This document shows positions 44,139 through 54,182 of a stretch of DNA of 64,000 nt, one piece after another; the stretch's first letter is position 1; every line of letters begins with the position of its first letter. Location: NCBI GenBank assembly GCA_949752745.1, contig OX457026.1, forward strand, positions 27,032,116 to 27,096,115, in the 5' to 3' direction. Source of the stretch: Protula sp. h YS-2021 (taxonomy: Eukaryota; Annelida; Polychaeta; Sabellida; Serpulidae). A model generated the notes under the pieces. That model made no database searches, was not told the origin of the DNA, and worked only from the letters and a program-made list of their open reading frames with translations. Both the position numbers and the translations under genes were made by a program.

Positions 44139-44321
44139 TTATTTAATTTTCTTGCATGTTAGAAGGTGCCGCAAAAGAGATTCTTCAATTTTCAATGTTT
44201 GGTAGCAGAAAGGGCAGGGGGCGTGCCTGGGGGCATGCCATTCTTTTTTATGCCTTAGTAATGTCTCCGTATCGTGGCAAATGAACTTTAACTTGCACGT
44301 GCCACAAGCCAAGAGAGGCAT
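44139..44321 (-). CDS. Small C2H2 zinc-finger protein encoded by the Gypsy element (ORF A)
   Basis: 60 residues with two fingers, CGTCKLKFICHDTETLLRHK (closed by EWH) and CPFCYQTLKIEESLLRHLLT (closed by C). The ATG is immediately preceded by TTTGACAG, a good splice acceptor. About 180 bases upstream, after the pol stop, a short ATG-led stretch runs into GTAAGT at about 44505, so a small upstream exon with an in-phase junction is possible. The two frames A and B have similar finger spacing and may derive from one longer protein. Confidence 0.65.
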   Translation of the reverse strand: MPLLACGTCKLKFICHDTETLLRHKKEWHAPRHAPCPFCYQTLKIEESLLRHLLTCKKIK

Positions 44322-44540
44322 CTGTCAAACATAAAAAATAATAGCTTTCCAGTGTACACAAATCCCACGACGGACTATTTTTTTTCTTATGATCCATGCA
44401 TGCGTGAGTGACGCATCATTACTTTTTGTAGCATCTACTTTAGAGTTCAGTCAACTTCGATGACCATTATTTGAAAGTTTAACGATGTTTGTGCTAAGTA
44501 ACTTACATTTTTATGTTCCGACATTTTCATTTAAAAGTCG

Positions 44541-47500
44541 TTATTTTCCCGAAATATCTGGCAACCTGTTTACCAAACGGAGCTGATAAGTGTTTGTGCC
44601 AACAACAAACAATTTTCTATCACCATCGTGTACATGATAGCTTAAAGACTGACAACACTTAATTGGCAAACTTTTCTCATCAGAACTTGGGTCTGTCCAT
44701 TTCACTTTCACGAACTTACGCCTAGGGGGAATTGAGTCACTGCTAGACGAGCTGTCATCAGCTTGTGAGATCTCACTCTTAGAATATTTTCCCAGACCTA
44801 GATTCTGATCACAGTTTGGATCACTTCCCACAGTTTTACGTTCGTCTGTGTGTTCGTCTGCCGTGAGGGTTTCGGAATCGTTATTCTGTCTCTGGGAGGA
44901 TTCGCTTTTATCCACAGGCAGACTGACGTTGGGATTGGGACCGAAATAAGGTCTTAACCTATCCCTGTGCATTATTTTAGGCTTAGTACGGGGATTTAAC
45001 TGTACTTTATAGTTCACATCCCCTATCCTCTCAATAATTGTAAAAGGACCCTGCCATTTGCACATAAGTTTGGGCGATAAACCGGACTTTTTGCGAGGGA
45101 TATGTACCCACGTTCTGGTCCCTACGCTGAAAGAACTGGCTTTTGCCCTGACGTCATAATCACGTTTCTGTCTCTCTGCAGCCATCTTAATGTTCTTTCT
45201 CGCTATTTCATGGGCTTGCTCAAATTTTTCCCTCAAATCTTTGACGTATGCATGTTCATCAGGGAAATAATCTGTCTTTGGCCTGCCTATAATCAAATCA
45301 AGGGGCATTTCTGTGGCACGACCAAACATGAGCATATTGGGAGAAAGACCTGTGGACTTTTGGGGCCTGTTTCTGTACGCAGACATTACGAAACTTAGTT
45401 TTTCGTCCCAATGTCTCTGATTTTCATCCACAAGAAGGGAAAGTAGACTTTCAATCGAGGCATTTGCCCGTTCGATATACCCATCGGCCTGCGGCCTGTA
45501 AATAGTTGTACGAACCTGATCAATTTGCAACAACTGACACATTTCTCGGTACAAATCGGACATGAACTGTGAACCCTGGTCACTCAGAATCATACGTGGG
45601 GTGCCGTACCTAATTATAAATTCTTTAACCAGGATATTTGCCACCGTAACAGCTTCCATATTGGGAATTGGAAATGCCTCTATAAACTTTGTAAAATAGT
45701 CACCAATAACCAATATATACTGATTTCCACGTTCGGTTTTCGGCCATTTACCGGAAATATCGAGGGCAATTCTTTCCATGGGTGCTCCTACACGAAAAGG
45801 CTTCAGTAGGGTGTTTTTCTTGTTTGGATTTGGCTTTCGAGAGTTGCATTTATGGCAGTTTCGAACCCAGTCTGTCACATCTCTCTTAAAACCATACCAG
45901 TACACCCTATTTCGCACAGAACCCAATGTTTTGTCAACTCCCACATGACTACCACTCGGACTATCGTGCAATGCAGATAATACACCGGGGACTAGTATTC
46001 TTGGGAGTACTAGTTGCCAAACTTCTCCCACCTTGTTTTCACTGTAGAAAGCCCTATATAAGACACCATTTTCTACTTTCAATCTTTCCCAATCAGCCCA
46101 TAACGCTTTGATGGCTGGACTTTCGGGAGATATTTCATCCCAGCTCGGTTTAGGTTCATTTTTCTCAACCTTTTCCAAAATGTAGGAAATTTTATTATCC
46201 TCCATTTGCATTTTTCGCAAATCCTCGGGAGAATAACCTTTCAACCAGTTCGAATTTTGGCTCTGATCATCTCCAGACTTTGCATCGGTCTGAGCCACTG
46301 TATCAATACCATTGGATACCTGATCAATACTTTGAACGCAATTCTCAATAGCATTTTGGCTTTCTGATGATCCTAAAACACCCCTAACCCGTCTGGTTTG
46401 GTGTCCCTGTGCCGAATTATTTTTTCTGATTGCATTTTCCCTAGATTTTGGTCTGTTTTTCTTGATCTTTTTCAAGATCTCTTTAGCTTTCTGTCTCCTA
46501 TCTTCAACATACTCAAATTCTTCAGAATCCACTCCCTCCCCACACTGTGCACATGGAATCCGAGACAAGGAATCGGCATTCTGATGCAATTTCCCAGCTC
46601 TGTGTTTGATATCAAAATCAAATGGACCCAATATCTCTAACCATCTGGCGATTTGCCCCTCTGGCGAACGCCATCTAAATAGGTAGAGAAGAGAGGAATG
46701 GTCTGTTCTTAGGAGAAACTTTCTAGCCAGCAAGAAGTGTTTGTAATACGGTACAAAATACACAACTGCCAACAATTCACGTCTCGTCGTACAGTAATTA
46801 ACCTCCGACTTATTTAAAGTACGGGAGCCATAACTGATGACTTTCTCGACGCCGTCTTGCACCTGACTTAGAATACCGGAAATGCTGTGATTGCTCGCAT
46901 CCGTATCTAAGATAAATTGACCTTCATCGTTTGGATATGCCAAAATAGGTGCTGTGGTCAGCAAGTCTTTCAGTGCATCAAAACTACTCTGACTTTTCTC
47001 TGACCACACGAATTCTTGGTCTTTTCTAGACAGATCATTCAAGGGTTTAGCAACGTCTCCATACTTCTTAATAAAGCTCTTGTAGTATGAACAAAGAACA
47101 AGAAACCCTTTTACCTCTGTGAGGTTCTTTGGTACTGGCCACTCTCGCACCTTTTTAATTTTCTCAGGGCAAGTGGAAATACCCTCTTCGGACACAATGT
47201 GACCTAGGAACGATACTGACCGCTGGAATAAGATGCATTTGGACGTTTTGACTTTCAAGTTAGCCCGAAGTAGTCTGTCTAGGACTTGTTCGAGATTTTC
47301 CAAAGTTTTTTCAAACGTTTTGCCGTATACTATTAAGTCATCCACATAAATGAGGACTATTTTCCAGCTTAGGCCAGCCATTATCAGTTCCATTAAACGC
47401 TGACATGTACTAGGACCTGAGTGTAAGCCAAATGGAAGAGTTTCAAACTCAAAAGCCCCCCTACCCGGCACCGCAAAACTTGTTTTACATGCATCTCTCG

Positions 47501-47729
47501 GGTCAAGCTCTATCTGATGGAAGCTACTGGCTAAATCTAACACATTGTAGAACCTGGAACCATGCATACTCTCAAGACAAGTATCTATACGGGGCAAAGG
47601 GAAGCTGTCGTACTTTGATCTTGCATTCACAGCCCTAACGTCTAGACAAATTCTTATTTCTCCGTTTGCCTTTCGAACGACCACCATACACGAGGACCAC
47701 GGAGATGAGGAGGGCCGAATAACTTTCAT
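44541..47729 (-). CDS. Gypsy pol: reverse transcriptase, RNase H, integrase
   Basis: 1062 open residues from the first Met in the RT; the true protein begins further upstream in the protease frame. Reverse transcriptase with YVDD at residues 128-131, and RNase H with DTDAS at 275-279. The integrase has an HHCC zinc site (H588, H595, C625, C628) and catalytic D657, D717 and E753, the last two separated by 35 residues. A GPY/F-type module (KWQGPF near residue 900) follows, and then a Ser-rich tail without a chromodomain. All catalytic residues visible are intact. A one-base shift near 47775 separates it from the upstream frame. Confidence 0.95.
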   Translation of the reverse strand: MKVIRPSSSPWSSCMVVVRKANGEIRICLDVRAVNARSKYDSFPLPRIDTCLESMHGSRFYNVLDLASSFHQIELDPRDACKTSFAVPGRGAFEFETLPFGLHSGPSTCQRLMELIMAGLSWKIVLIYVDDLIVYGKTFEKTLENLEQVLDRLLRANLKVKTSKCILFQRSVSFLGHIVSEEGISTCPEKIKKVREWPVPKNLTEVKGFLVLCSYYKSFIKKYGDVAKPLNDLSRKDQEFVWSEKSQSSFDALKDLLTTAPILAYPNDEGQFILDTDASNHSISGILSQVQDGVEKVISYGSRTLNKSEVNYCTTRRELLAVVYFVPYYKHFLLARKFLLRTDHSSLLYLFRWRSPEGQIARWLEILGPFDFDIKHRAGKLHQNADSLSRIPCAQCGEGVDSEEFEYVEDRRQKAKEILKKIKKNRPKSRENAIRKNNSAQGHQTRRVRGVLGSSESQNAIENCVQSIDQVSNGIDTVAQTDAKSGDDQSQNSNWLKGYSPEDLRKMQMEDNKISYILEKVEKNEPKPSWDEISPESPAIKALWADWERLKVENGVLYRAFYSENKVGEVWQLVLPRILVPGVLSALHDSPSGSHVGVDKTLGSVRNRVYWYGFKRDVTDWVRNCHKCNSRKPNPNKKNTLLKPFRVGAPMERIALDISGKWPKTERGNQYILVIGDYFTKFIEAFPIPNMEAVTVANILVKEFIIRYGTPRMILSDQGSQFMSDLYREMCQLLQIDQVRTTIYRPQADGYIERANASIESLLSLLVDENQRHWDEKLSFVMSAYRNRPQKSTGLSPNMLMFGRATEMPLDLIIGRPKTDYFPDEHAYVKDLREKFEQAHEIARKNIKMAAERQKRDYDVRAKASSFSVGTRTWVHIPRKKSGLSPKLMCKWQGPFTIIERIGDVNYKVQLNPRTKPKIMHRDRLRPYFGPNPNVSLPVDKSESSQRQNNDSETLTADEHTDERKTVGSDPNCDQNLGLGKYSKSEISQADDSSSSSDSIPPRRKFVKVKWTDPSSDEKSLPIKCCQSLSYHVHDGDRKLFVVGTNTYQLRLVNRLPDISGK

Positions 47730-47755
47730 TTCTAACAGCCTGTCAATCTCCTTAT

Positions 47756-48849
47756 CTACGGCTTCTCGTAAATGGAGGGAACTTTTCTAGGGGGCAATCT
47801 GACCGGTTTGTTATCCCCAGTGTCAATTTTGTGTTTGACCATACCAGTTCTTCCTATATCAGTCGGACCGGAATAGAACACACCTTGGAACTTAAACAAT
47901 GTGTTCCTAACCTGGTTACTCTGTTCTAATTTTAGGGATCCACAACTACGGTCAAATAATTCTTGCAAATGCTTAGGTAAAGGACCCTGTACATCGCTCC
48001 TAACCTCGTTATCACTATTCTCGTCCGAGATTTCGTGAGAAACTTGGTTAACGGCGGAAGCATTTTCTTTTCCGTCTTTAAACCCATGAATATCAATGAC
48101 AGGGTGAACAATAGCCATGTTGGTGTTTTTGTTCAAAACTACAGGTTCGTTATAGGGATTCATCACTCTCAGTGGAACTAAACCTCTGCTGGGATCTACC
48201 AAACTCTTGCTCAGCAACACTCCATGACTACTCAACGACGATACAGGTTCCGCCATTGCACACTTAGCCATTTCACCCCTCTGGTGAACTAAGCCTGGTA
48301 CAATACCTTCACTAAGTGGCGGAATAATGACAGTTTCACTCGCTGTCACCCTACACGCCATTTTCTTTCCGGTTTCTTCCCGGAAACTCAGAGAGCTACC
48401 TTGCACCACGAAAGATCCATCCCCATAATTTAATTCACACTCTTTTTCCTTCATGAAATCAATCCCTAACAAGGCGTCAGATTCGATTTCGGCAATAACT
48501 GTCGAATGAACAACTTCAGTAGTTTCAAGAATTATAGGCAAATCAACTACCCCAACAACTAGCAAATTGCTGCCATCAGCTAAAGTCAGCTTATCTCGAT
48601 ATTCTCGCACTTCAGGCCGGTTTGATTTGGGTATTTTCTCAAAAATTCTTCTTGATAAAATTGTGACAGACGACCCAGTATCAATTACAAAGTCTACCTC
48701 GGTCCCTATCACTGTACCCTTAATATATAAACCTGACAAACCAGTTTGAAGCACGCTTGAGTTTATGAAATGCTCTTTTGCAGGTCCTATTTCACTCTGT
48801 GAGACTGGGCTACGGACCTCGCTACCAGTCTCGCTTAGTTTTCCTGATC
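47756..48849 (-). CDS. Gypsy aspartic protease and N-terminal pol
   Basis: The frame is open from about 48849 to a stop at 47756. FVIDTGSSVTILS holds the retropepsin active site, and ALLGIDFM is the flap/ILG-like partner motif. A linker leads to LPPRKVPS, where the frame is lost, just before the conserved start of RT. Relative to gag this is the -1 frame, and the two frames overlap by only about 15 bases, consistent with expression by a -1 shift. The protease/RT break does not look programmed, because the normal RT N-terminal sequence simply continues one base out of frame. Confidence 0.85.
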
Positions 48850-50790
48850 AGTTTTGGATTCTACACGCGTCTTGCTATCTTTACGTTTTTCTTCTGGGCA
48901 AGACGATGCGTAATGTCCCATTTTGTTGCAATTATAGCACTTTACCTGATCAAGGGGAACTTTCTTCTTGGGTTTTTGGGCTTTTTCACTGGACAATTTT
49001 GACATCTGCTGGTCAAGTTGCTTTAAAAGCTTGGTCAACTGACCTGCTACTGCTTTCATGTCACTACTTCCCGAACCTTTGGACTTGTCCCCTTTATCTT
49101 CTTGCTCGGATTGCACCTTGATTTTGTCTTAAGCCTTTTTCTTACCTCCCTGCTGGCTTGCAGAACTCTCGGTTTCAGTCTTTATTTCTCTAACCGATTT
49201 CTTACCTGGAGTTTTCTGTTGCTCAGCCTTCTCGATCGCATCATACTCAATCGCAAGTAAAACTGCTTCACGCACACTTCTCAGTCTTTCGAGTTTAATG
49301 CGCATTCGCAACTCGCGATTGGGTAGGGCTTCGATAAAGTGCTGCAGGGTAAGAATTTTGATCATGTCACTTGGAGCCGTGGGATAGGCCTTCGCAACTA
49401 ACCTGGATATGCCGTCTGACAGCTCCTGGTAGGACTCTTTGTCTTTTTTAGTGCGTCCCTGAAGCTGTGCCAGGAAAATTGCTGTCTGTCCCTCGGTACC
49501 AAATCGTTCTTCCAAAACTGCTTTCAGCGAGAAATAATATCTTACCTGCTAACCATGCAATGTACCCAGCAATTTCTGAGCAGAACCCCTCAAACTAAAC
49601 GCTAAGCACTTGGCCATTTCTTGTTCAGACCACCCGTTTAATTCAGCACACATCTCGAAATGGACTAAATAGTCAGAGAGCGGTGTGTTTCCTTGATATT
49701 CATCGGAAAGAATTATTTGTTTCCTGATTGTCTCTACTGGAAACGCTCTGGTCATGCTATTTGCTGCATGTAGACTTATAAATTTTGGTTCCACGTAGTC
49801 TTTTCGGCTATAAGGCTGAGAAGTAAATTTTCTTAGCACTTCTCCGGGCATGATATTTACATTTCCCTCGTATTCAGGTGCAACCTCATGATAGGGTTTA
49901 AAAGCACCTGGACTTTTGTAACGAGTAGGCGATGGTTCTGACCTATGCCTTTGTTCTTCAGGAACAGATCTTGGATTTGCAAATTCTTGCAGCTTTGATC
50001 TCTCACTAGGAGGCCGGTACCCGAAACCTGAGACCTTTTCTTCTGGAAATATGGGAGGCAAATCTATACCAGGGACTTTGGGCGTACTACAGCGAGAGAA
50101 AGCAGGACCACGGGGACTTGACAAATGCTGAAACCTAGGACTTTTTGCGCGCACTTTGGCGTCAGAAAGATATTGTTCTTCCCAATTATCTTCCTCCTCT
50201 GTATCAGCTTCATACCCATATTCAAAACCCGTCTTTCCTTCGCTATGAATACCCAATCCCCGGGGTTTACACGGCTGTTCAACCCCATAATCACCACTTT
50301 TTCCTACAAATGAAGACTTAGCTGCCGAATGCAACGGCTCGTCTAATTCGTCTGCCTGTTGAGCAGGCTGAGAAAAAGAAAAACGTTTTTTGACGGGATC
50401 TTCGGGAGTGGGACCGTGATACTCTTGACTACGGGGAATAGGCAATTTCTCAATGAACACACGTAGACGGTTCACAGTTTCCTGCAATTCCCTAACACTT
50501 TCTTCCCTACTCTCGATATAATTATCCCTTTCATCCAACGCAGCAATTGTCCTATCTAACATTTCCTCAAGCTGCTTTTCCCTATCACCGGACTGTTTTT
50601 CTTTCCATCTCATCTCCCGCTCATACTCTTTCTCTTTTCTCTCAAGCATACGCTCCCTTCGCTCAATTTCACGTTCTTTTTCTTCCAACTCATAGGCAGA
50701 CTTTACGGAACTCTTCGAAACTGAACGGTAAAATCCCCCATCTTCGCTCTTGATTTTAGGTTTGGGCTCCCATTTAACAGTATCGGGCAA
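48835..50790 (-). pseudogene. Gypsy gag with two in-frame stops
   Basis: A single reading frame starts with MPDTVKWEPKPKIKSEDGGF and contains a charged coiled-coil (Glu/Arg rich, residues 35-115) and a Pro/Ser-rich middle. A capsid-like domain with MTRAFPVETIRKQIILSDEY and LNGWSEQEMAKCLAF follows, then a zinc knuckle CYNCNKMGHYASSCP (about 48925). TAG at about 49549 and TAA at about 49129 interrupt the frame, each one substitution from a Glu codon. The reading frame before, between and after the stops is the same. The gag is unusually long at the N-terminus for Gypsy. Confidence 0.85.
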
Positions 50791-51150
50791 ATCTTCCTAG
50801 CTGTTAAGCCTCTTACAAGCCCCTAAAACTACCTCACTATCCTCCCAATCTTGACCATCCGGCCAGACCTCCTCGCTTACCTCCGGTTTTTGATCAAAGC
50901 TGTTATCCATAGTTTACGTACGCCAAACTTTACTTTCTCGAGCTTGAAACAATTTATCCGTATCAGAAAACACAATGAATATGCCGAATAGAGATTCTAT
51001 CCTCATTTTTCGAGGATAGAACCCAAACTTTTCTAAAATCACTAATTTTCACCACGTGGATATTACTTTCTCAGTTCGAGGAAAAACAGGTTGCCAGACC
51101 AAGAATGACTGCATTCGGTTTTCTCGCGAACGGATATTAGAACCTGATTG

Positions 51151-51442
51151 TTACCTCAAATAATGAAAAGAATACTCACGATTAAAAAGGATATCGGCAG
51201 CGGCAACGGATCTGGTCCCAGTGCCTGCTGTCACGGTAAGGCCGTTCCTGGCACTTAAAACTGTGATAAGATCCTGCGTGACACCGGAGCACTGAGTTAC
51301 ACCACAGGCACGGCTGATAGGCCCAGTTATTGGCTTTGTGGGCCCAGAACGTTGACGAGCGAATCCTCCCACACTCAAAACAATAGAAGCGGGACGGCAG
51401 GTCTCTCGGTACGGTGCTGGAACTGTTGTTCTGCTCGTTCAT
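51151..51442 (-). other. Leader frame with Cys pairs and a splice donor
   Basis: Between the PBS and gag, two overlapping frames start near 51442 and 51378. The first has CFECGRI, PCLWCNSVL and further Cys/His, reminiscent of a zinc ribbon, and is 86 codons long. The sequence ATCGTGAGTATTC at about 51178 is a strong donor. It may be an upstream exon for a spliced message reaching the zinc-finger frames. Short and unproven. Confidence 0.35.
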
Positions 51443-51545
51443 CTACTGAAACGACAGAACATAGGAAGCCTTTACTCACTATCCGTTTTTTTCTTTAGGT
51501 TCGTCTCTTCCAGACTAAAAATAAAAAGAATTTAATCCAGAAAAG

Positions 51546-51563
51546 ATCCTGCTGACTGCGCCA
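51546..51563 (-). other. Primer-binding site, probably tRNA-Ser
   Basis: Minus-strand TGGCGCAGTCAGCAGGAT begins one base after the 5' LTR. It resembles the complement of animal serine tRNA 3' ends, which read like TGGCGTAGTCGGCAGGAT. The tRNA assignment is from general knowledge of tRNA-Ser sequences. Confidence 0.75.
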
Positions 51564-51564
51564 G

Positions 51565-52443
51565 TGTCGCCACCCTCGTAATACTGCAAATTAGGGAACC
51601 GACAGTACGACGACGGTGTCGCTTGGGGAGGTCGATAAAGGGTTGATCTACTGTGTGTTGCTACCCCAATTAGCAACACGACCCTCGTTCTCTTGCTATC
51701 CGAAGAGTGGCAAAGATGCGCTTTTCAGCTAGTGAAAAGCGCGACTCTTCCAGCTTTAAATGATGAAAAGAAGAGTTAGAAAGGTGCACTTTTTTCTGGT
51801 TAAAAAGTGCGACTCTTCGTGACAGTTTCTTTCAGAAACAGCCTGTTGAATCCAAAATAAACTTCAATGAAAAGACTTGACTTTTATCGGTGATCTTTAA
51901 ATTTATTCCACTATTTCTTAACAGATTTTCTTTCACAGATTTCTACCTTGCTAGCTTTATTCTCGGTTTTCTCAATGGCTGTAGGATAAAAGCTCTCTCT
52001 CTCTCTCTTTTTCTTGCTCTATCTCTGTCAGTCTCTATTTGCCTGTCTGCCCTCTCCAGCCTCGCCGGGGAGTTTTTATTCCCCGGCTATCCAGAGAGAG
52101 ACTCCCAATACAGCCAATGAGAAACCGAATTGACCCGCGGAGGAATCTGGACATGACAACATTGCTAATCATTTATAAAGAAATCATAAGAAAATATTCA
52201 AAATACGAAGAGAGTGGCGGAGCTCTTTCCGAAAAACATTTCCTAAAAAGGGAATGGGTCTCGAGTCGTTGGCAGCCGGGAGAGTTTTTGGGGCCTATTT
52301 TTTATGCTGCCAAGCCAATGGGACCGTATTTTTCGAGGGTCGCGTCCAGAAACCGAGCCAGGCCCGTATTCTAAAAAATCTCTTAAAAATTCACACCAAA
52401 ATATTTATAAAGGTAAGAAGGCGACAACTCTAGGGTTCGCACA
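51565..52443 (-). repeat. 5' LTR of the Gypsy element
   Basis: 879 bp, plus-strand TGTCGCCACCC ... GTTCGCACA, about 98% identical by eye to the 3' LTR. On the minus strand it starts TG and ends CA. The promoter is expected here but no clear TATA was placed. Confidence 0.93.
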
Positions 52444-52508
52444 CTATGTAGGACCAGTGATTCAAATCACTTACAAATTTAGTGCACTCAACGCCACAAA
52501 CAGAAGAA

Positions 52509-53251
52509 ATGGCAACAAACGCAATTCCCGCCTCTCACACGTTCGATTTCAAGAAGCCAGGGGAGTGGGGCCGATGGCATACTCGTTTTGAGCGGTATCT
52601 AGCTACTGCCAAAACACCCTAGTGTACTGCATGGGTATCGAAGCGGAAGACATTTTAATCAGTTTTCAGTTATCCAGTGATGAGATGAAATCGTACCAGA
52701 CAGTAATAAACAGATTTGAATCTCACTTCAGTGGGAAGAAAATCCTGGTGTTTGAACGTGTCAAATTTAGTAATCGTTGTCAAGGCATTGATGAAACGGT
52801 AGACAACTTCATAAAAGACTTGTGGATCCAGATTGAAAAGTGTAATTATGGCGCCATGAAAGAGGAACTGTTACGTGATCGCATTGTTGCTGGAATCAGA
52901 GACAAAAAGTTATCAGAACAGTTGCAGAGTGAGAAAGATCTGAAATTTCAAGACGCCATAGACAAGGCACGAACACGGGAAGCCGTCCAAAGACAGTCTG
53001 CGCACTTAAACACTTTCAATCCCGCTCAAGCCAATATGGTGCCTAAACAACCATTCCACAGGGACTCAAAGACACAGAAACCAGTAAAAACCAATCACCA
53101 ATCGCGTGCTGCGCCAAGACGTCATCAACAACAACAACAACCACCATGCCACTGGAGTAGGGGAGAAACGAGAGTCCGAGCACAGGAAGTGACGTCATCA
53201 GACCCCCTCCCCCCTCCCCCCCCAGGAGGCATAACCCTAAGTCACCTATGA
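52509..53251 (+). pseudogene. gag of the interrupted plus-strand LTR retrotransposon
   Basis: ATG at 52509 starts MATNAIPASHTFDFKKPGEW, a gag start seen in many invertebrate Gypsy-type elements, and runs to a stop at about 52620. The next frame (52622-53251) continues with ESHFSGKKILVFERVKFSNR, GIDETVDNFIKDLW and ELLRDRIVAGIRDKKLSEQL, the Retrotrans_gag-type helices. A deletion or shift joins the two. A Gln-rich stretch and a degraded zinc-knuckle region (CHWSRGE) end it. The pol region and 3' LTR are lost. Confidence 0.85.
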
Positions 53252-53269
53252 AACATCATGACGTCATTA

Positions 53270-53345
53270 GTCACGTGACCTGTCAATCATCATTAGTCAC
53301 GTGACCTGTCAATCATGATTCACATGACCTGTCAATCATGTATAT
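53270..53345. repeat. ~28-bp tandem repeat, three units
   Basis: TTAGTCACGTGACCTGTCAA plus TCATCA is repeated; the third copy is degenerate (ATTCACATGACCTGTCAATC). Confidence 0.85.
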
Positions 53346-53376
53346 GAGGAAAATTTTCCCGATCATAAACCTTCTG

Positions 53377-53461
53377 GCCTGAATGGCTCAGTTGGTAGAG
53401 CAGAGGACCCGTAAGCGGACCCATGATCTGAAGGTCGGTGGATCGAACCCGTCCTCGGGCA
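53377..53461 (+). tRNA. tRNA-like sequence (Met-CAT-like) with internal duplication; probably SINE head or pseudogene
   Basis: A box-A-like TGGCTCAGTTGGTAG at 53384-53398 and a box-B-like GGATCGAACCC near 53440 are correctly ordered. The 5' GCCTGAA pairs with the 3' TTCGGGC-like end (CTCGGGC) with one mismatch and one wobble. At 85 nt it is about 12 nt too long, because GGACCCGTAAGCGGACCC duplicates the anticodon-stem side. The best loop is CCCATGA, giving CAT. No 3' CCA is expected in genomic DNA. An active gene is unlikely. Confidence 0.5.
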
Positions 53462-53471
53462 TCACTTTCAT

Positions 53472-53640
53472 ATCATGGGGACCCCCCTGGTGAAGAAGTA
53501 TATCATACCATGGGGACCCCCCTGGTGAAGAATTATATCATACAATGGTGGACCCCCCCTGGTGAAGAATTATATCATACCATGGGGACCCCCTGGTGAA
53601 GAAGTATATCATACTATGGGGGACCCCCCCCCCTAGGATG
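53472..53640. repeat. ~45-bp tandem repeat, four units
   Basis: Unit CATGGGGACCCCCCTGGTGA plus AGAATTATATCATAC, with variable C-run lengths. Each unit has GGGGACCCCC self-complementarity. Confidence 0.9.
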
Positions 53641-53914
53641 TGATTCAACACTCGTATAAGAGCACATTGTGTATGCACATATGCATCATTCATGCTCTGG
53701 CTGTTGTTGGATACACATGGAAAAAAAGTGAAAACAGTTGCTCTTACCTGTGCTGTTGAAGAACAAGTGAAGGATTGACTGGAATACACATAGGAGACGA
53801 AGTGAAACATTAGTTATTCTTTGGAAAAGGAAAGTGAAAGATTGGTTATTCTTTGGAAAGGAAGTGAAAGATTGGAGACGAATTGGCAAAACAGTCGTGG
53901 TGACTTTTTTTGTT

Positions 53915-54120
53915 ACACTATGTAACATTATGTAAAATTTTTTTGGTTAACACTATGTAACACTGTTACACTATGTAACACTATGTGACACTGTAACATT
54001 ATGTGACACTATGTTACACTATGTAACAAAATGGAACACTATGTAACACTGTGTAACATAATGTAACACTATGTGACACTATGTGACTATGTAACATCAT
54101 ATAGCTATATGACTATGTAA
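53915..54120. repeat. ~10-bp tandem repeat ACACTATGTA
   Basis: ACACTATGTA/ACACTATGTG repeats with irregular spacing; a smaller outlier with TGACATTATG words lies at 54297-54365. Confidence 0.85.
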
Positions 54121-54182
54121 TGGCTATGTGAACATAATTAGTCTAACGTATGTATGTCATTATCAGATCGTTCAACAGACAA

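Larger units (their letters stand above)
39404..52443 (-). mobile_element. 13-kb Ty3/Gypsy LTR retrotransposon carrying zinc-finger frames
   Basis: Near-identical LTRs (39404-40279 and 51565-52443), PBS at 51546-51563, polypurine tract at 40280-40292, gag 50790-48835, protease, RT, RNase H and integrase, in that order on the minus strand. Two C2H2 frames lie between pol and the 3' LTR, and over 3 kb of noncoding DNA follows them. LTR copies differ at roughly 15 of 876 positions by eye, so the insertion is recent. In-frame stops in gag and a one-base shift between protease and RT make this copy defective unless they are assembly errors. It sits inside another LTR element; a 4-bp target duplication is only approximate (ATAT versus CTAT). 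Confidence 0.95.

Noticed and set aside
47756..47800. Programmed frameshift between Gypsy protease and RT
   Set aside because: The conserved RT start is merely one base out of frame beside a short C run, which looks like an indel; protease and RT are normally in one frame in Gypsy elements.
53472..53640. CRISPR-like regular repeats
   Set aside because: Units are contiguous tandem repeats without unique spacers, in eukaryotic DNA; the same applies to the other arrays in the window.
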